This document shows, one piece after another, positions 1-5,664 of a stretch of DNA of 8,175 nt (position 1 is its first letter; each line of letters begins with the position of its first letter). Below the pieces are notes generated by a model. The model ran no database searches and was not told where the DNA came from. It saw only the letters and a program-made list of their open reading frames with translations. The stretch lies in the NCBI GenBank assembly GCA_947258805.1, contig CAMYJV010000127.1:1017-9191 (forward strand), given 5' to 3'. The position numbers and the translations under genes are program-made. This DNA comes from an uncultured Gammaproteobacteria bacterium (GTDB lineage: Bacteria; Pseudomonadota; Gammaproteobacteria; GCA-2729495).

Positions 1-642
1 CTCGCCGGCGGCGTGGCGGTTGGCGACTTGCGTTCCCTGGCCAAGCTGCCCGCCGCCAAGAATGAACTGGACTCGTTGAGCGAAGTCTTCGATGAACCGG
101 AGATCTGGCTGGGCGAGGAAGCCAGTGAAGCCAATTTGAAGGCCGCGCCACTGGATCAGTACAGGGTCATTGCATTCGCGACGCATGGGTTCACCCGGAG
201 CGATATTCAGGGGCAGATCTATCCGTCACTGCTGATGGCACCGCCAGAGAATCCAACTTCTGTAGCGAATGACGGCTTGTTGACGACGCTTGAAATCGGC
301 CGCCTGCAGCTCAACGCGGACCTGGTTTTGCTTTCAGCCTGTAATACGGCCACGAGTGACGGCAGACCTGACGCTGAAGCATTCAGTGGCCTGGCACAGG
401 CCTTTCTGGTTGCCGGGGCTCGATCGCTGCTGGTCTCCCATTGGCCTGTCGCCTCCGGGGCGGCCAGCGAACTATCAGTTGGCGCCGTTGCCAACTGGCA
501 GGCAGGCGATTCTCTGGCCCGGAGTCTGCAAGCTTCCGTTACAACTTTACGTCGCAATGCTTCGTCGGATATCGAGGCCCACCCGTTTTTCTGGGGGCCA
601 TTCGTCATTGCGAGTGACGGTGAACCAAACAGGGCGCGTTGA
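1..642 (+). CDS. CHAT-domain (caspase-like) protein, C-terminal part; 5' end outside window
   Basis: The frame is open from base 1 with no convincing start; the GTG at 13 lies inside the domain, so the gene begins upstream. It encodes the C-terminal core of a CHAT domain, a clan CD cysteine-peptidase fold related to caspases. Visible landmarks are the histidine motif FATHGF (His codon 184-186), the cysteine motif LLSACNT (Cys codon 340-342), then GLAQAFLVAGARSLLVSHWP and the closing HPFFWGPFVI block. Both members of the His-Cys catalytic dyad are present, so the domain looks active. CHAT proteins of this type usually carry TPR repeats upstream, and several are proteases switched on by partner proteins; whether this one has TPRs cannot be seen. 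The protein ends about 10 residues after the last CHAT strand, so CHAT is its C-terminal domain. The next gene starts 63 bp downstream on the same strand and may be co-transcribed. The family call is firm; substrate and role are unknown. Confidence 0.9.
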   Translation, partial: LAGGVAVGDLRSLAKLPAAKNELDSLSEVFDEPEIWLGEEASEANLKAAPLDQYRVIAFATHGFTRSDIQGQIYPSLLMAPPENPTSVANDGLLTTLEIGRLQLNADLVLLSACNTATSDGRPDAEAFSGLAQAFLVAGARSLLVSHWPVASGAASELSVGAVANWQAGDSLARSLQASVTTLRRNASSDIEAHPFFWGPFVIASDGEPNRAR

Positions 643-705
643 GCGAGCCAGTGCCCGTTGGGTAAGAGCGCAGTGATTTAGCGCGATTAATCGGGGACTG
701 AACCC

Positions 706-1256
706 ATGGCATTAATTCCTTGCGGTGAATGCGGCAGGGAGATATCCAGCAAGGCGGTCAGCTGGCCTGGTTGTGGCGCACCCGGCGCGGCGCCGCCGCC
801 CATTCAGCGCGACCAGAGAGCACGCTCATCCGGTCAACGCGTCACACGCCCATTCAGCGCAACCAGAGAACACGCTCACTTGGTCGACGCGTCAGAGGCC
901 TGTTGCCCTGGATTGCAGTGGCCGCTTTCGGGGCGTGGTACTTCCTTTATGGCGACCTTGCCTCGCCAGAGGAGAAAGCAGCCCAGGAGCTGGGGCGGTT
1001 GTCTCCGCCGTTATCCAACGCGGCTGGCCTGGTCTCCAGTTGTGCGGACCGCATGGCGAGAAAGGACGAGCCCGGCAGCTATATGAGACGCCAGGACCTG
1101 GCGGCGTGCGATGCCGGCGCGCAAAGGTTCCTGGCGCTTTTTGAGCAAAGCCCTGACGACCTGATCACGAAACTATGCGGCATGAATGGTTATCTTGGCT
1201 TGAAGCGGCAGGGCGTTTCGGTTTTTGACGAGGCGTGCAGATCTCGAAACCGATAA
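706..1256 (+). pseudogene. Zinc-ribbon plus single-TM protein, frameshifted by a 50-bp tandem duplication
   Basis: ATG at 706, with GGGGA at 693-697, opens an N-terminus typical of small zinc-ribbon proteins: MALIPCGECGREISSK, then WPGCGAP. Cys6, Cys9 and Cys23 remain, but the position expected to hold the third ligand is Trp20 (TGG at 763-765). This frame then runs into low-complexity Arg/Pro sequence and stops at 1086. The plausible C-terminal half lies in another frame and ends with TAA at 1254-1256. It has one membrane helix (LLPWIAVAAFGAWYFLYG, about 900-950) and then a probable periplasmic region of about 100 residues with four cysteines. A 50-bp tandem repeat at 801-900 sits between the halves. 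Removing one copy joins both frames into a single 166-residue protein. As written, translation gives a 126-residue frameshifted product without the membrane helix. I infer a recently or partly inactivated gene; a sequencing error or phase variation are alternatives. Function unknown; it may be co-transcribed with the CHAT gene. Confidence 0.6.
801..900 (+). repeat. 50-bp imperfect tandem duplication
   Basis: Bases 801-850 and 851-900 are two copies of one 50-bp unit (both begin CATTCAGCGC) that match at 42 of 50 positions by my count. Read in their respective frames they encode related peptides, PIQRDQRARSSGQRVTR (from 799) and PIQRNQRTRSLGRRVRG (from 849). Because 50 is not a multiple of three, the second copy shifts the reading frame of the surrounding zinc-ribbon gene. 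The eight mismatches suggest the duplication is not brand new. Confidence 0.85.
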
Positions 1257-1543
1257 AACCGGCATTGGGCGATCCAACGAAAAATTGGGCATTGATTCGA
1301 CGCCGAATTCCTCGAGGTCATCCGCAGCGAAGCTTAGAAAAGGGGCCACTGGGGACAGTGGCCACAAAACAGAATACCTTGCATCGGGTCGGGGCACGTG
1401 TGCGATGCAGCAAGCATGGCCCTGATGTTAAGTCAGCTCCGGCACCCTAAAGACCTCGGGCGAACGGCCGATAACGTTAGAGAGGGGTCATAGGGTTTCG
1501 CCGCCGCCAGGACTGGCGGCAGGGGTTGCATCGGGTCACTGTC
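1257..1543. other. Intergenic stretch without a recognised gene
   Basis: Between the zinc-ribbon reading frame and the lipoprotein start I see no convincing coding sequence; the short frames here lack family features and a good start. The stretch holds the GGCCACTG hairpin (1344-1363), a second dyad TGCATCG/CGATGCA (1380-1386 and 1403-1409), and a 12-nt direct repeat TTGCATCGGGTC at 1379-1390 and 1526-1537. The lipoprotein promoter presumably lies here, but no clear -35/-10 pair stands out. Confidence 0.5.
1336..1363. repeat. REP-like hairpin (GGCCACTG-GGGA-CAGTGGCC)
   Basis: A perfect 8-bp inverted repeat, GGCCACTG (1344-1351) and CAGTGGCC (1356-1363), closes a GGGA loop. The left flank AGAAAAGG (1336-1343) is identical to the left edge of the larger palindrome at 2482. 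There is no T-run after it on the plus strand; on the minus strand the hairpin is followed by CCCCTTTTCT. It resembles REP-type intergenic elements more than a classical terminator of the upstream gene. Confidence 0.5.
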
Positions 1544-2434
1544 ATGGAAGGCAATCGCCACAGCTTCTGGCATCAGCGAGAGGCGACATGGCTGTCGCGC
1601 GGGGCGACTTTGTTTGCCGCGGGCTGGCTGGCCGCGGGCTGCGCGATCATCAACCCGCCTGTGACGAACGAAGAACCCCCGCCGCCCGAGATTGCCCAAC
1701 CGGCACCACCAAGTCCGCCGCCCGTTGCTGAACCCGAGCCCCCGGCATCACCGCCGAAGGTCAGGCAAGTCTCCACCATTGCCCCTGATACCACGGCCCT
1801 GTTTTTTGGCGCGACCGCGACGCGCAAGGAGCTCACCTTGCGTAATGACGGTAACCGCACGGGTAGGTTTGCCTTACGGCTTCCCGACCGGGCCATGCTC
1901 ACGGGTGACGAGAACGTCAGCTTCAATCCTGCCTCGGGCTCGATTGCACCGGGTGAGACCGTTGCCGTGATGGTATCGGTCGTGCGCGACAAAGAACGCT
2001 GTAATCGGGCGCTGCGCCTGGCAGTTCTCGAAACGGAGCAGGGGACGCAAAGTATCGGCGTCAACTATGTGAACACGGGCAGTGCGAAACTGGAGATCGT
2101 CAGAAGCGGGGACCTGGCTGAGTATTTCGAGCCCGGCGGCCACGTCATCGATTTTGGCAAGGAGCCAGACCAGACAGCAGAGTTTACGGTAACCAACCGC
2201 GGCTGCGCAGCCGGTGCGCTGACAATCCTGAAAAGCGGGGAGTATGAAGAGAGTCTCGCAGTCCCGACCCAACCCCACACTCTCGCGTCCGGGGAGTTCA
2301 CGGTTATCAGTCTCAGTCGACCCGACGAGAAGTATTTCTTCGGCACGCGCAGCGTGACCCTGTTGGTGCGTCAGAACGACGCTACCGTGGACAACGTCGA
2401 AGTGCGCTGGACCGGCCTGAGCTGGGGACAGTGA
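1544..2434 (+). CDS. Proline-rich lipoprotein with two Ig-like beta domains
   Basis: This 296-residue protein is predicted to be an outer-membrane or periplasmic lipoprotein. The N-terminus has a basic stretch, a short hydrophobic core and a lipobox LAAGC, with the acylated Cys at residue 33 (codon 1640-1642). A Pro/Glu-rich linker of about 35 residues follows (roughly 38-72), as in lipoproteins that stand away from the membrane. Two beta-rich segments come next, about 77-176 and 180-292, each with the pattern of Ig-like/ASH-type domains: an FFGATATRKELTLRNDGN-like opening, and SGSIAPGETVAV before a later strand. I chose ATG 1544 over the in-frame TTG at 1526 because it puts the lipobox at a normal distance and the TTG has its purine run directly abutting it; the ribosome site for 1544 is weak either way. 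No enzymatic motif is visible, so a binding or structural role is likely. The gene converges with the SDR gene downstream. Confidence 0.75.
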   Translation: MEGNRHSFWHQREATWLSRGATLFAAGWLAAGCAIINPPVTNEEPPPPEIAQPAPPSPPPVAEPEPPASPPKVRQVSTIAPDTTALFFGATATRKELTLRNDGNRTGRFALRLPDRAMLTGDENVSFNPASGSIAPGETVAVMVSVVRDKERCNRALRLAVLETEQGTQSIGVNYVNTGSAKLEIVRSGDLAEYFEPGGHVIDFGKEPDQTAEFTVTNRGCAAGALTILKSGEYEESLAVPTQPHTLASGEFTVISLSRPDEKYFFGTRSVTLLVRQNDATVDNVEVRWTGLSWGQ

Positions 2435-2481
2435 CCCTCACTCTTCGGCCGAGACCAAGTCTGTCGCTTGCCGTACGTTGC

Positions 2482-2535
2482 AGAAAAGGTGCCGGGGTTA
2501 TTTTCCCTGAGGAAAATAACCCCGGCACCTTTTCT
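2482..2535. repeat. Perfect 25-bp-stem palindrome, REP-like, possible bidirectional terminator
   Basis: Bases 2482-2506 and 2511-2535 are perfect reverse complements around the loop CTGA. The left arm starts AGAAAAGGTGCCGGGG and the right arm ends CCCCGGCACCTTTTCT. It lies between the convergent ends of the lipoprotein gene (stop 2434) and the SDR gene (stop 2540-2542). The outer A and T runs would give a short U-tract in both directions, so it could terminate both transcripts. It shares GGTGCCG and TTTTCCC with the element at 4200-4238, which argues for a repeated element rather than a simple terminator. Confidence 0.8.
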
Positions 2536-2539
2536 AGCC

Positions 2540-3430
2540 TCACCAAGGCACGATGGTCCCGTCGTAATTAAAGAACGTGCCGGTGTTCGCGACGGTGAAA
2601 CGATCGATATTGCGGATCATGTCGGCGGCCGCCACGGGCGGCTCCTGGATGCTCTTGATCGCCTTGCGGAACTGTTCGGGGATGAAGTCCGTGGCCGTCG
2701 CGCCAGGGGTGACGAGGCCGACGATGACTTTTCTCCGCTGCAGCTGGGCCGCGAGGTTCACCATGCACATATTCAGCGCAGCCTTGCTGGAGCGGTACCA
2801 GTAAAGCATCGGCGAACCCACGCTGGCGATGGAGCCCTGGCTGCTCGACACGGCCACCATCTTCTTGTGATCGCTCGCCCGCACGTTCTTCCGGAAAGCC
2901 TCGCACATCTTCATGGGCCCCTGCACGTTGACGGCCATCACCTGCTCGAAGGTCTCGAAATTCAACCGGCCAAAGATCTGATTCGATGAATTGCCGCCGA
3001 TGCCGGCATTGTTCAGCAGCAGGTCGATGGGCTGGTCCACATAGCGCGCGGCCAGCGCATCGATCATGGCGTGATCGGTGACATCCAGTTGCTCAACGGT
3101 AATATTCTTGTTGTCGGCCGCCAGCGCGTTCAACTCGTCGGCTTTCTCCGGCGTGCGCGCGGTGGCAATAATGCGCGCACCGCGATCGGCATACTGCCGG
3201 GTGAATTCCAGGCCCAGCCCGCGGTTGGCGCCGGTGACCAGGATCACCGCCCCCTCGCCCACGGGTTGCGCGGTCTTGTCTTCGGCGGTCAGTTTGATCG
3301 GCGCCCGCACGTGGGCACCGGCTAGCGCCTGGTTGGCGCCCAGGGCGGCCACGGCCAGCCCGGCGGCGCCGGCAATAAAGTCGCGGCGATCTGCCGCCAC
3401 TGGCTGGTTCTTGTCTTTAGTGTCGGTCAT
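2540..3430 (-). CDS. Tat-exported short-chain dehydrogenase/reductase (SDR)
   Basis: A 296-residue NAD(P)-dependent oxidoreductase of the classical SDR family with an N-terminal twin-arginine leader. The leader reads DRRDF (residues 14-18), a hydrophobic stretch, and a likely cleavage site near ALAG (35-38). SDR motifs occur in order: nucleotide-binding TGANRGLG (66-73), LDVTD (115-119), NNAG (140-143), a serine block MVAVSSSQGS (191-200), and the catalytic YRSSK with Tyr212 and Lys216, then TPGATATDF (241-249). All catalytic elements are intact. An AGAGAGG ribosome site lies a few bases before the ATG at 3428-3430. The substrate cannot be read from the sequence. Tat export is notable because the nicotinamide cofactor is not normally free in the periplasm; the enzyme would have to be exported folded with cofactor, or the leader may act as an anchor. 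It is transcribed divergently from the epoxide-hydrolase-like gene, whose leader is similar. Confidence 0.9.
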   Translation of the reverse strand: MTDTKDKNQPVAADRRDFIAGAAGLAVAALGANQALAGAHVRAPIKLTAEDKTAQPVGEGAVILVTGANRGLGLEFTRQYADRGARIIATARTPEKADELNALAADNKNITVEQLDVTDHAMIDALAARYVDQPIDLLLNNAGIGGNSSNQIFGRLNFETFEQVMAVNVQGPMKMCEAFRKNVRASDHKKMVAVSSSQGSIASVGSPMLYWYRSSKAALNMCMVNLAAQLQRRKVIVGLVTPGATATDFIPEQFRKAIKSIQEPPVAAADMIRNIDRFTVANTGTFFNYDGTIVPW

Positions 3431-3583
3431 GGCGCCTCTCTCTTTATAAGGGGTGGCAAACGCGTCAGGCCTTGAACGGCGGTTCGGGCACGAAACATCG
3501 GGCCCAGCGCCATTCTAAGGAGCTGCAGCTATCGCGATGGATGCAGGCGCCATTTGCCCAAGGGCCGGACAGCCGCTGTGACG

Positions 3584-3614
3584 TTGGCGCCTGCCGGACA
3601 ACGGCGGCTATGCT
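3584..3614 (+). promoter_or_regulatory. Possible sigma70-type promoter of the LEH-like gene
   Basis: TTGGCG at 3584-3589 and TATGCT at 3609-3614 resemble -35 and -10 boxes, with a 19-bp spacer that is longer than ideal. A start of transcription near 3621 would leave a leader of about 20 nt carrying the GGAA ribosome site (3633-3636) before the ATG at 3643. The fit is modest, but it supports 3643 over the upstream in-frame starts, since the ATG at 3610 would sit inside the -10 box. Confidence 0.3.
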
Positions 3615-3642
3615 TGTCCCAAACCCGCACCTGGAAACATCA

Positions 3643-4188
3643 ATGGCAGACCAGAACACCCTCGAGCGCATCAACCGTCGTGACCTGTTCATGGGCGCAG
3701 GGCTCTTCGCCCTGATCGGTATGCAGGACGCCATGGCCGGCGGCCATACGGGCCCGCGTGTGCAGCTCAGCGAAGAAGAGCAGGCGGCGCTGGAAAAGGC
3801 CAACGACAAGCTCGTGGCCGATTTCGTCGCCGACTACAACAAGCGCGATGCCAGCGTGCTCGATAAGTACATTAGCGACGACATCATCTACCAGATCACC
3901 GAAGGCATGGCCGAGGTGGTCGGTCGCGAGGCCTTTTTCAAACACAACGACAACATGTTTCAGGGCCTGGAGAAGGTCGACTGGATCAACAAGCGGCAGT
4001 TCGCCATTGGCCAGGTCGTGATTAACGAACGCATCGATGAGTTCTACCCCTTTCCCGGCAGCCGAGTGCCGCGGATGCGGTTTCATGTGGCGGGTTACTT
4101 CCTGATCGATGACGGCCAGATCAAGGTCTGGCGCGATTTCTCCTACCCGGGTGCCAAGCAGCTGATCGAGCCGGCGCCGAAAGCCTAG
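3643..4188 (+). CDS. Tat-exported limonene-epoxide-hydrolase/SnoaL-like (NTF2-fold) protein
   Basis: A 181-residue protein with a twin-arginine-like leader (INRRDLFMG, residues 10-18, hydrophobic core to about 27, likely cleavage near DAMAGG at 29-34) and an NTF2-fold domain of about 120 residues. The domain resembles limonene-1,2-epoxide hydrolases and SnoaL-like proteins: YNKRD early, VVGREAFF in the middle, then INERID and IKVWRDF. In limonene-1,2-epoxide hydrolase an Asp-Arg-Asp group activates the water; Arg130, Asp132 and Asp165 here sit at matching places. The Tyr-x-Asn that helps hold the water appears as Tyr83-Gln-Ile, so the Asn seems to be missing and epoxide hydrolysis is not assured. 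ATG 3643 was chosen because GGAA precedes it by six bases and the leader then begins normally; starts at 3472 or 3610 would bury the Tat motif. It is divergent from the SDR gene, suggesting shared control or a shared substrate. Confidence 0.75.
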   Translation: MADQNTLERINRRDLFMGAGLFALIGMQDAMAGGHTGPRVQLSEEEQAALEKANDKLVADFVADYNKRDASVLDKYISDDIIYQITEGMAEVVGREAFFKHNDNMFQGLEKVDWINKRQFAIGQVVINERIDEFYPFPGSRVPRMRFHVAGYFLIDDGQIKVWRDFSYPGAKQLIEPAPKA

Positions 4189-4199
4189 GAAAGACAAGA

Positions 4200-4238
4200 G
4201 GTGCCGACCAGTTTTCCCGAATAAATAGATCCGGCACC
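4200..4238. repeat. REP-like element, GGTGCCG ... CGGCACC
   Basis: Seven-base inverted termini GGTGCCG (4200-4206) and CGGCACC (4232-4238) flank 25 bases that pair poorly. The left half continues with TTTTCCC (4212-4218), as does the element at 2488-2507. It lies in the short space between the convergent LEH-like gene (stop 4188) and the lectin-like gene (stop 4247-4249). It looks like a degenerate or heterologous member of the same element family; a terminator role is possible but it has no good T-run. Confidence 0.6.
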
Positions 4239-4246
4239 ATTAAGAT

Positions 4247-5191
4247 TCAGGGGCCGCAGGCCTGCAGGTGGTGGAAGCTGACGTTGTCGATGATCGGGAA
4301 GTTGAAGAAGGGATCGTCCGTTTCGAAGCGCGCCCGGTAAATTGGGCCGATGCCACCTATCTCCAGGCCTTCGATTGGCTGAGAGCAGCACGTTGTGGCC
4401 ACTGCCGACATGAGCGATGCCAGCTCCACGCCCAGCCGGTCGTAGACCGTCAGCACGACGCGCTGACCGGGCACGGCGAATACGTCAGCGCTGACGTTGT
4501 CCACCGCCACCGTGAAATCCAAAGTGATATTGAAGGTCGTCTCCGGGGGCGGGTTGAAGGTGCGGTCCACATCCCACACGATCATGTTCGTGGGCTCGTA
4601 GTGCCGGTAAGCCGGGCCTGCGGAGGCGTCGAAGTTGACGAAATTTTCGAAAATCACGCACTCGTCCTGATAGTCGTTGGCCAACGGCTGGAACTCTACG
4701 GTCGGGGAACCGTCCGGCAGGCTTTCGAAATCCAGCAATACCGGCGTGGGTGGCGGCATGTCCGGATCCACCCAGATCGACACCCGGTCGATGCCGTCGG
4801 AGCCCACCTGGCCCTTGCCGTCAAAGACGCGCAGCAGGAAGCGCAGTTCCGTCACCTGGGCAACTGCCGGCGCGGTAAAGGTCGGGTTCCATGTGCTCGA
4901 GTTGCTTAATTGCACCGCGGGCCCGGTCTCCTGCCGCCAGCCGGGGCTCACCGGCCCTTCACGGTCAAAGCCTTCGCCGTCCAGCTGCACGAGCATGCCC
5001 GGTCGCGCGGTCTGATCCTCGCCGGCGTTGGCGTAGGTGGGTGGATTATCCGGTGGCGGCTGCACGCTCACCGACGTGGTCCCACCGCCACCCCAGTCGA
5101 ACTCGGGCGCAGAGCCCAGGCTGGTCACCACGCCGCCGGTCACCACCAGCAACAAGGCCAGCGAGCGCCAGGTGCCGAACAACGCGTTCAT
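4247..5191 (-). CDS. Secreted protein with PKD/REJ-like and lectin-like domains
   Basis: A 314-residue exported protein. Residues 1-28 form a Sec signal (hydrophobic LALLLVVTGGVV, probable cleavage near LGSA); there is no lipobox cysteine. A Gly/Pro-rich spacer leads to a PKD/REJ-like beta domain at about 52-142, recognised by ANAGEDQTARPG, QLDGEGFD, WRQETGPAVQLSN and NPTFTAP. The C-terminal part, 150-310, begins LDFESLPDGSP and ends near IDNVSF, a pattern common in concanavalin-like or choice-of-anchor domains of surface proteins. Unlike many such proteins it has no PEP-CTERM or other C-terminal anchor; it simply stops at HLQACGP. Cys178, the pair Cys268-Cys269 and Cys312 could form disulfides. 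Its start codon overlaps the stop of the VanZ-like gene (ATGA), so it is the second gene of a translationally coupled operon. A carbohydrate- or surface-binding role is inferred; no catalytic motif is seen. Confidence 0.75.
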   Translation of the reverse strand: MNALFGTWRSLALLLVVTGGVVTSLGSAPEFDWGGGGTTSVSVQPPPDNPPTYANAGEDQTARPGMLVQLDGEGFDREGPVSPGWRQETGPAVQLSNSSTWNPTFTAPAVAQVTELRFLLRVFDGKGQVGSDGIDRVSIWVDPDMPPPTPVLLDFESLPDGSPTVEFQPLANDYQDECVIFENFVNFDASAGPAYRHYEPTNMIVWDVDRTFNPPPETTFNITLDFTVAVDNVSADVFAVPGQRVVLTVYDRLGVELASLMSAVATTCCSQPIEGLEIGGIGPIYRARFETDDPFFNFPIIDNVSFHHLQACGP

Positions 5192-5664
5192 GACCGTGTC
5201 GTCCTGCGCAGCAGCCCGTAAGCCAGCGCGCAGCCAAGGGCGACGAAGATTAAGTCCATTACGTCCATGCGACCGTTCACCAGGTACGCGGCCACGTGAT
5301 TCAGCACGGGCCAGTTGGCAAAGGTGGCGGGCAGCCGCGCCGCGAGTGCTTCGGCAATCATCGGGTGCTGCGCCAGTTCGAACAGCGTATCGACCGCGAG
5401 CCAGCCGGCGCAGGCCACGATGGCCGCATAGCGCCAGGGATGCAGGCAGAGCCCGGTCAACAAACTAAAGGCCAGCGCGTGTACCAGCGATGGCAGGCTC
5501 TGGCCCACGCGTCCGGCAAGCCAGGGCAGCTCCACGATGCTGTTCAATGCGGCGGGCAATAGCCAAGCACTCCCCGCCGGCCGCGCGCCGATATAAACCA
5601 GCGTGCCCGCCGCCAGGGTCAGCAGGGCAACGCCGCCCAGCAAAAACTGTGTCCGGTATGCCAT
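5188..5664 (-). CDS. VanZ-like family small membrane protein
   Basis: A 158-residue integral membrane protein with about four hydrophobic helices: roughly 5-26, 59-74, 79-97 and 134-152. The arrangement fits the VanZ-like family: an acidic residue at the end of the third helix (LFELAQ, Glu96) and the last helix starting GRMDVMDLIFVALG (131-144), which matches the usual Gly-x-x-x-Asp-x-x-Asp signature followed by a Gly-rich helix. VanZ itself gives low-level teicoplanin resistance; most homologues have no known role, so no resistance is claimed. It is the first gene of a minus-strand operon and overlaps the lectin-like gene by four bases (5188-5191), implying coupled translation. The ATG is at 5662-5664, with only a weak purine-rich site (GTGGTGG) ahead of it. 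VanZ-like proteins are sometimes encoded near exopolysaccharide or exosortase genes, but none is visible here. Confidence 0.75.
   Translation of the reverse strand: MAYRTQFLLGGVALLTLAAGTLVYIGARPAGSAWLLPAALNSIVELPWLAGRVGQSLPSLVHALAFSLLTGLCLHPWRYAAIVACAGWLAVDTLFELAQHPMIAEALAARLPATFANWPVLNHVAAYLVNGRMDVMDLIFVALGCALAYGLLRRTTRS

Noticed and set aside
219..608. Minus-strand 129-codon frame inside the CHAT gene
   Set aside because: Shadow of a clearly conserved plus-strand domain.
725..1144. Third plus-strand frame through the split zinc-ribbon region
   Set aside because: It reads through both repeat copies but contains neither the zinc ribbon nor the membrane helix, and the sequence is Arg/Pro-rich noise.
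1439..1446. CCGGCACC as half of a REP-like element
   Set aside because: Eight bases with no partner GGTGCCG nearby; expected by chance in GC-rich DNA.
1379..1537. Direct repeat TTGCATCGGGTC (1379-1390 and 1526-1537) as possible attachment sites
   Set aside because: Only 12 nt, with no integrase or cassette-like gene between the copies.
1526..1543. TTG start at 1526 for the lipoprotein
   Set aside because: The purine run AGGGG directly abuts the TTG, leaving no spacing, and the ATG at 1544 gives a normal lipoprotein leader.
2468..2989. Plus-strand frame starting in the palindrome
   Set aside because: Antisense to the SDR gene, whose motifs are unmistakable.
3472..3642. Longer N-terminus (starts at 3472 or 3610) for the LEH-like protein
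   Set aside because: The added residues show no conserved features, would place the Tat motif internally, and overlap the likely promoter.
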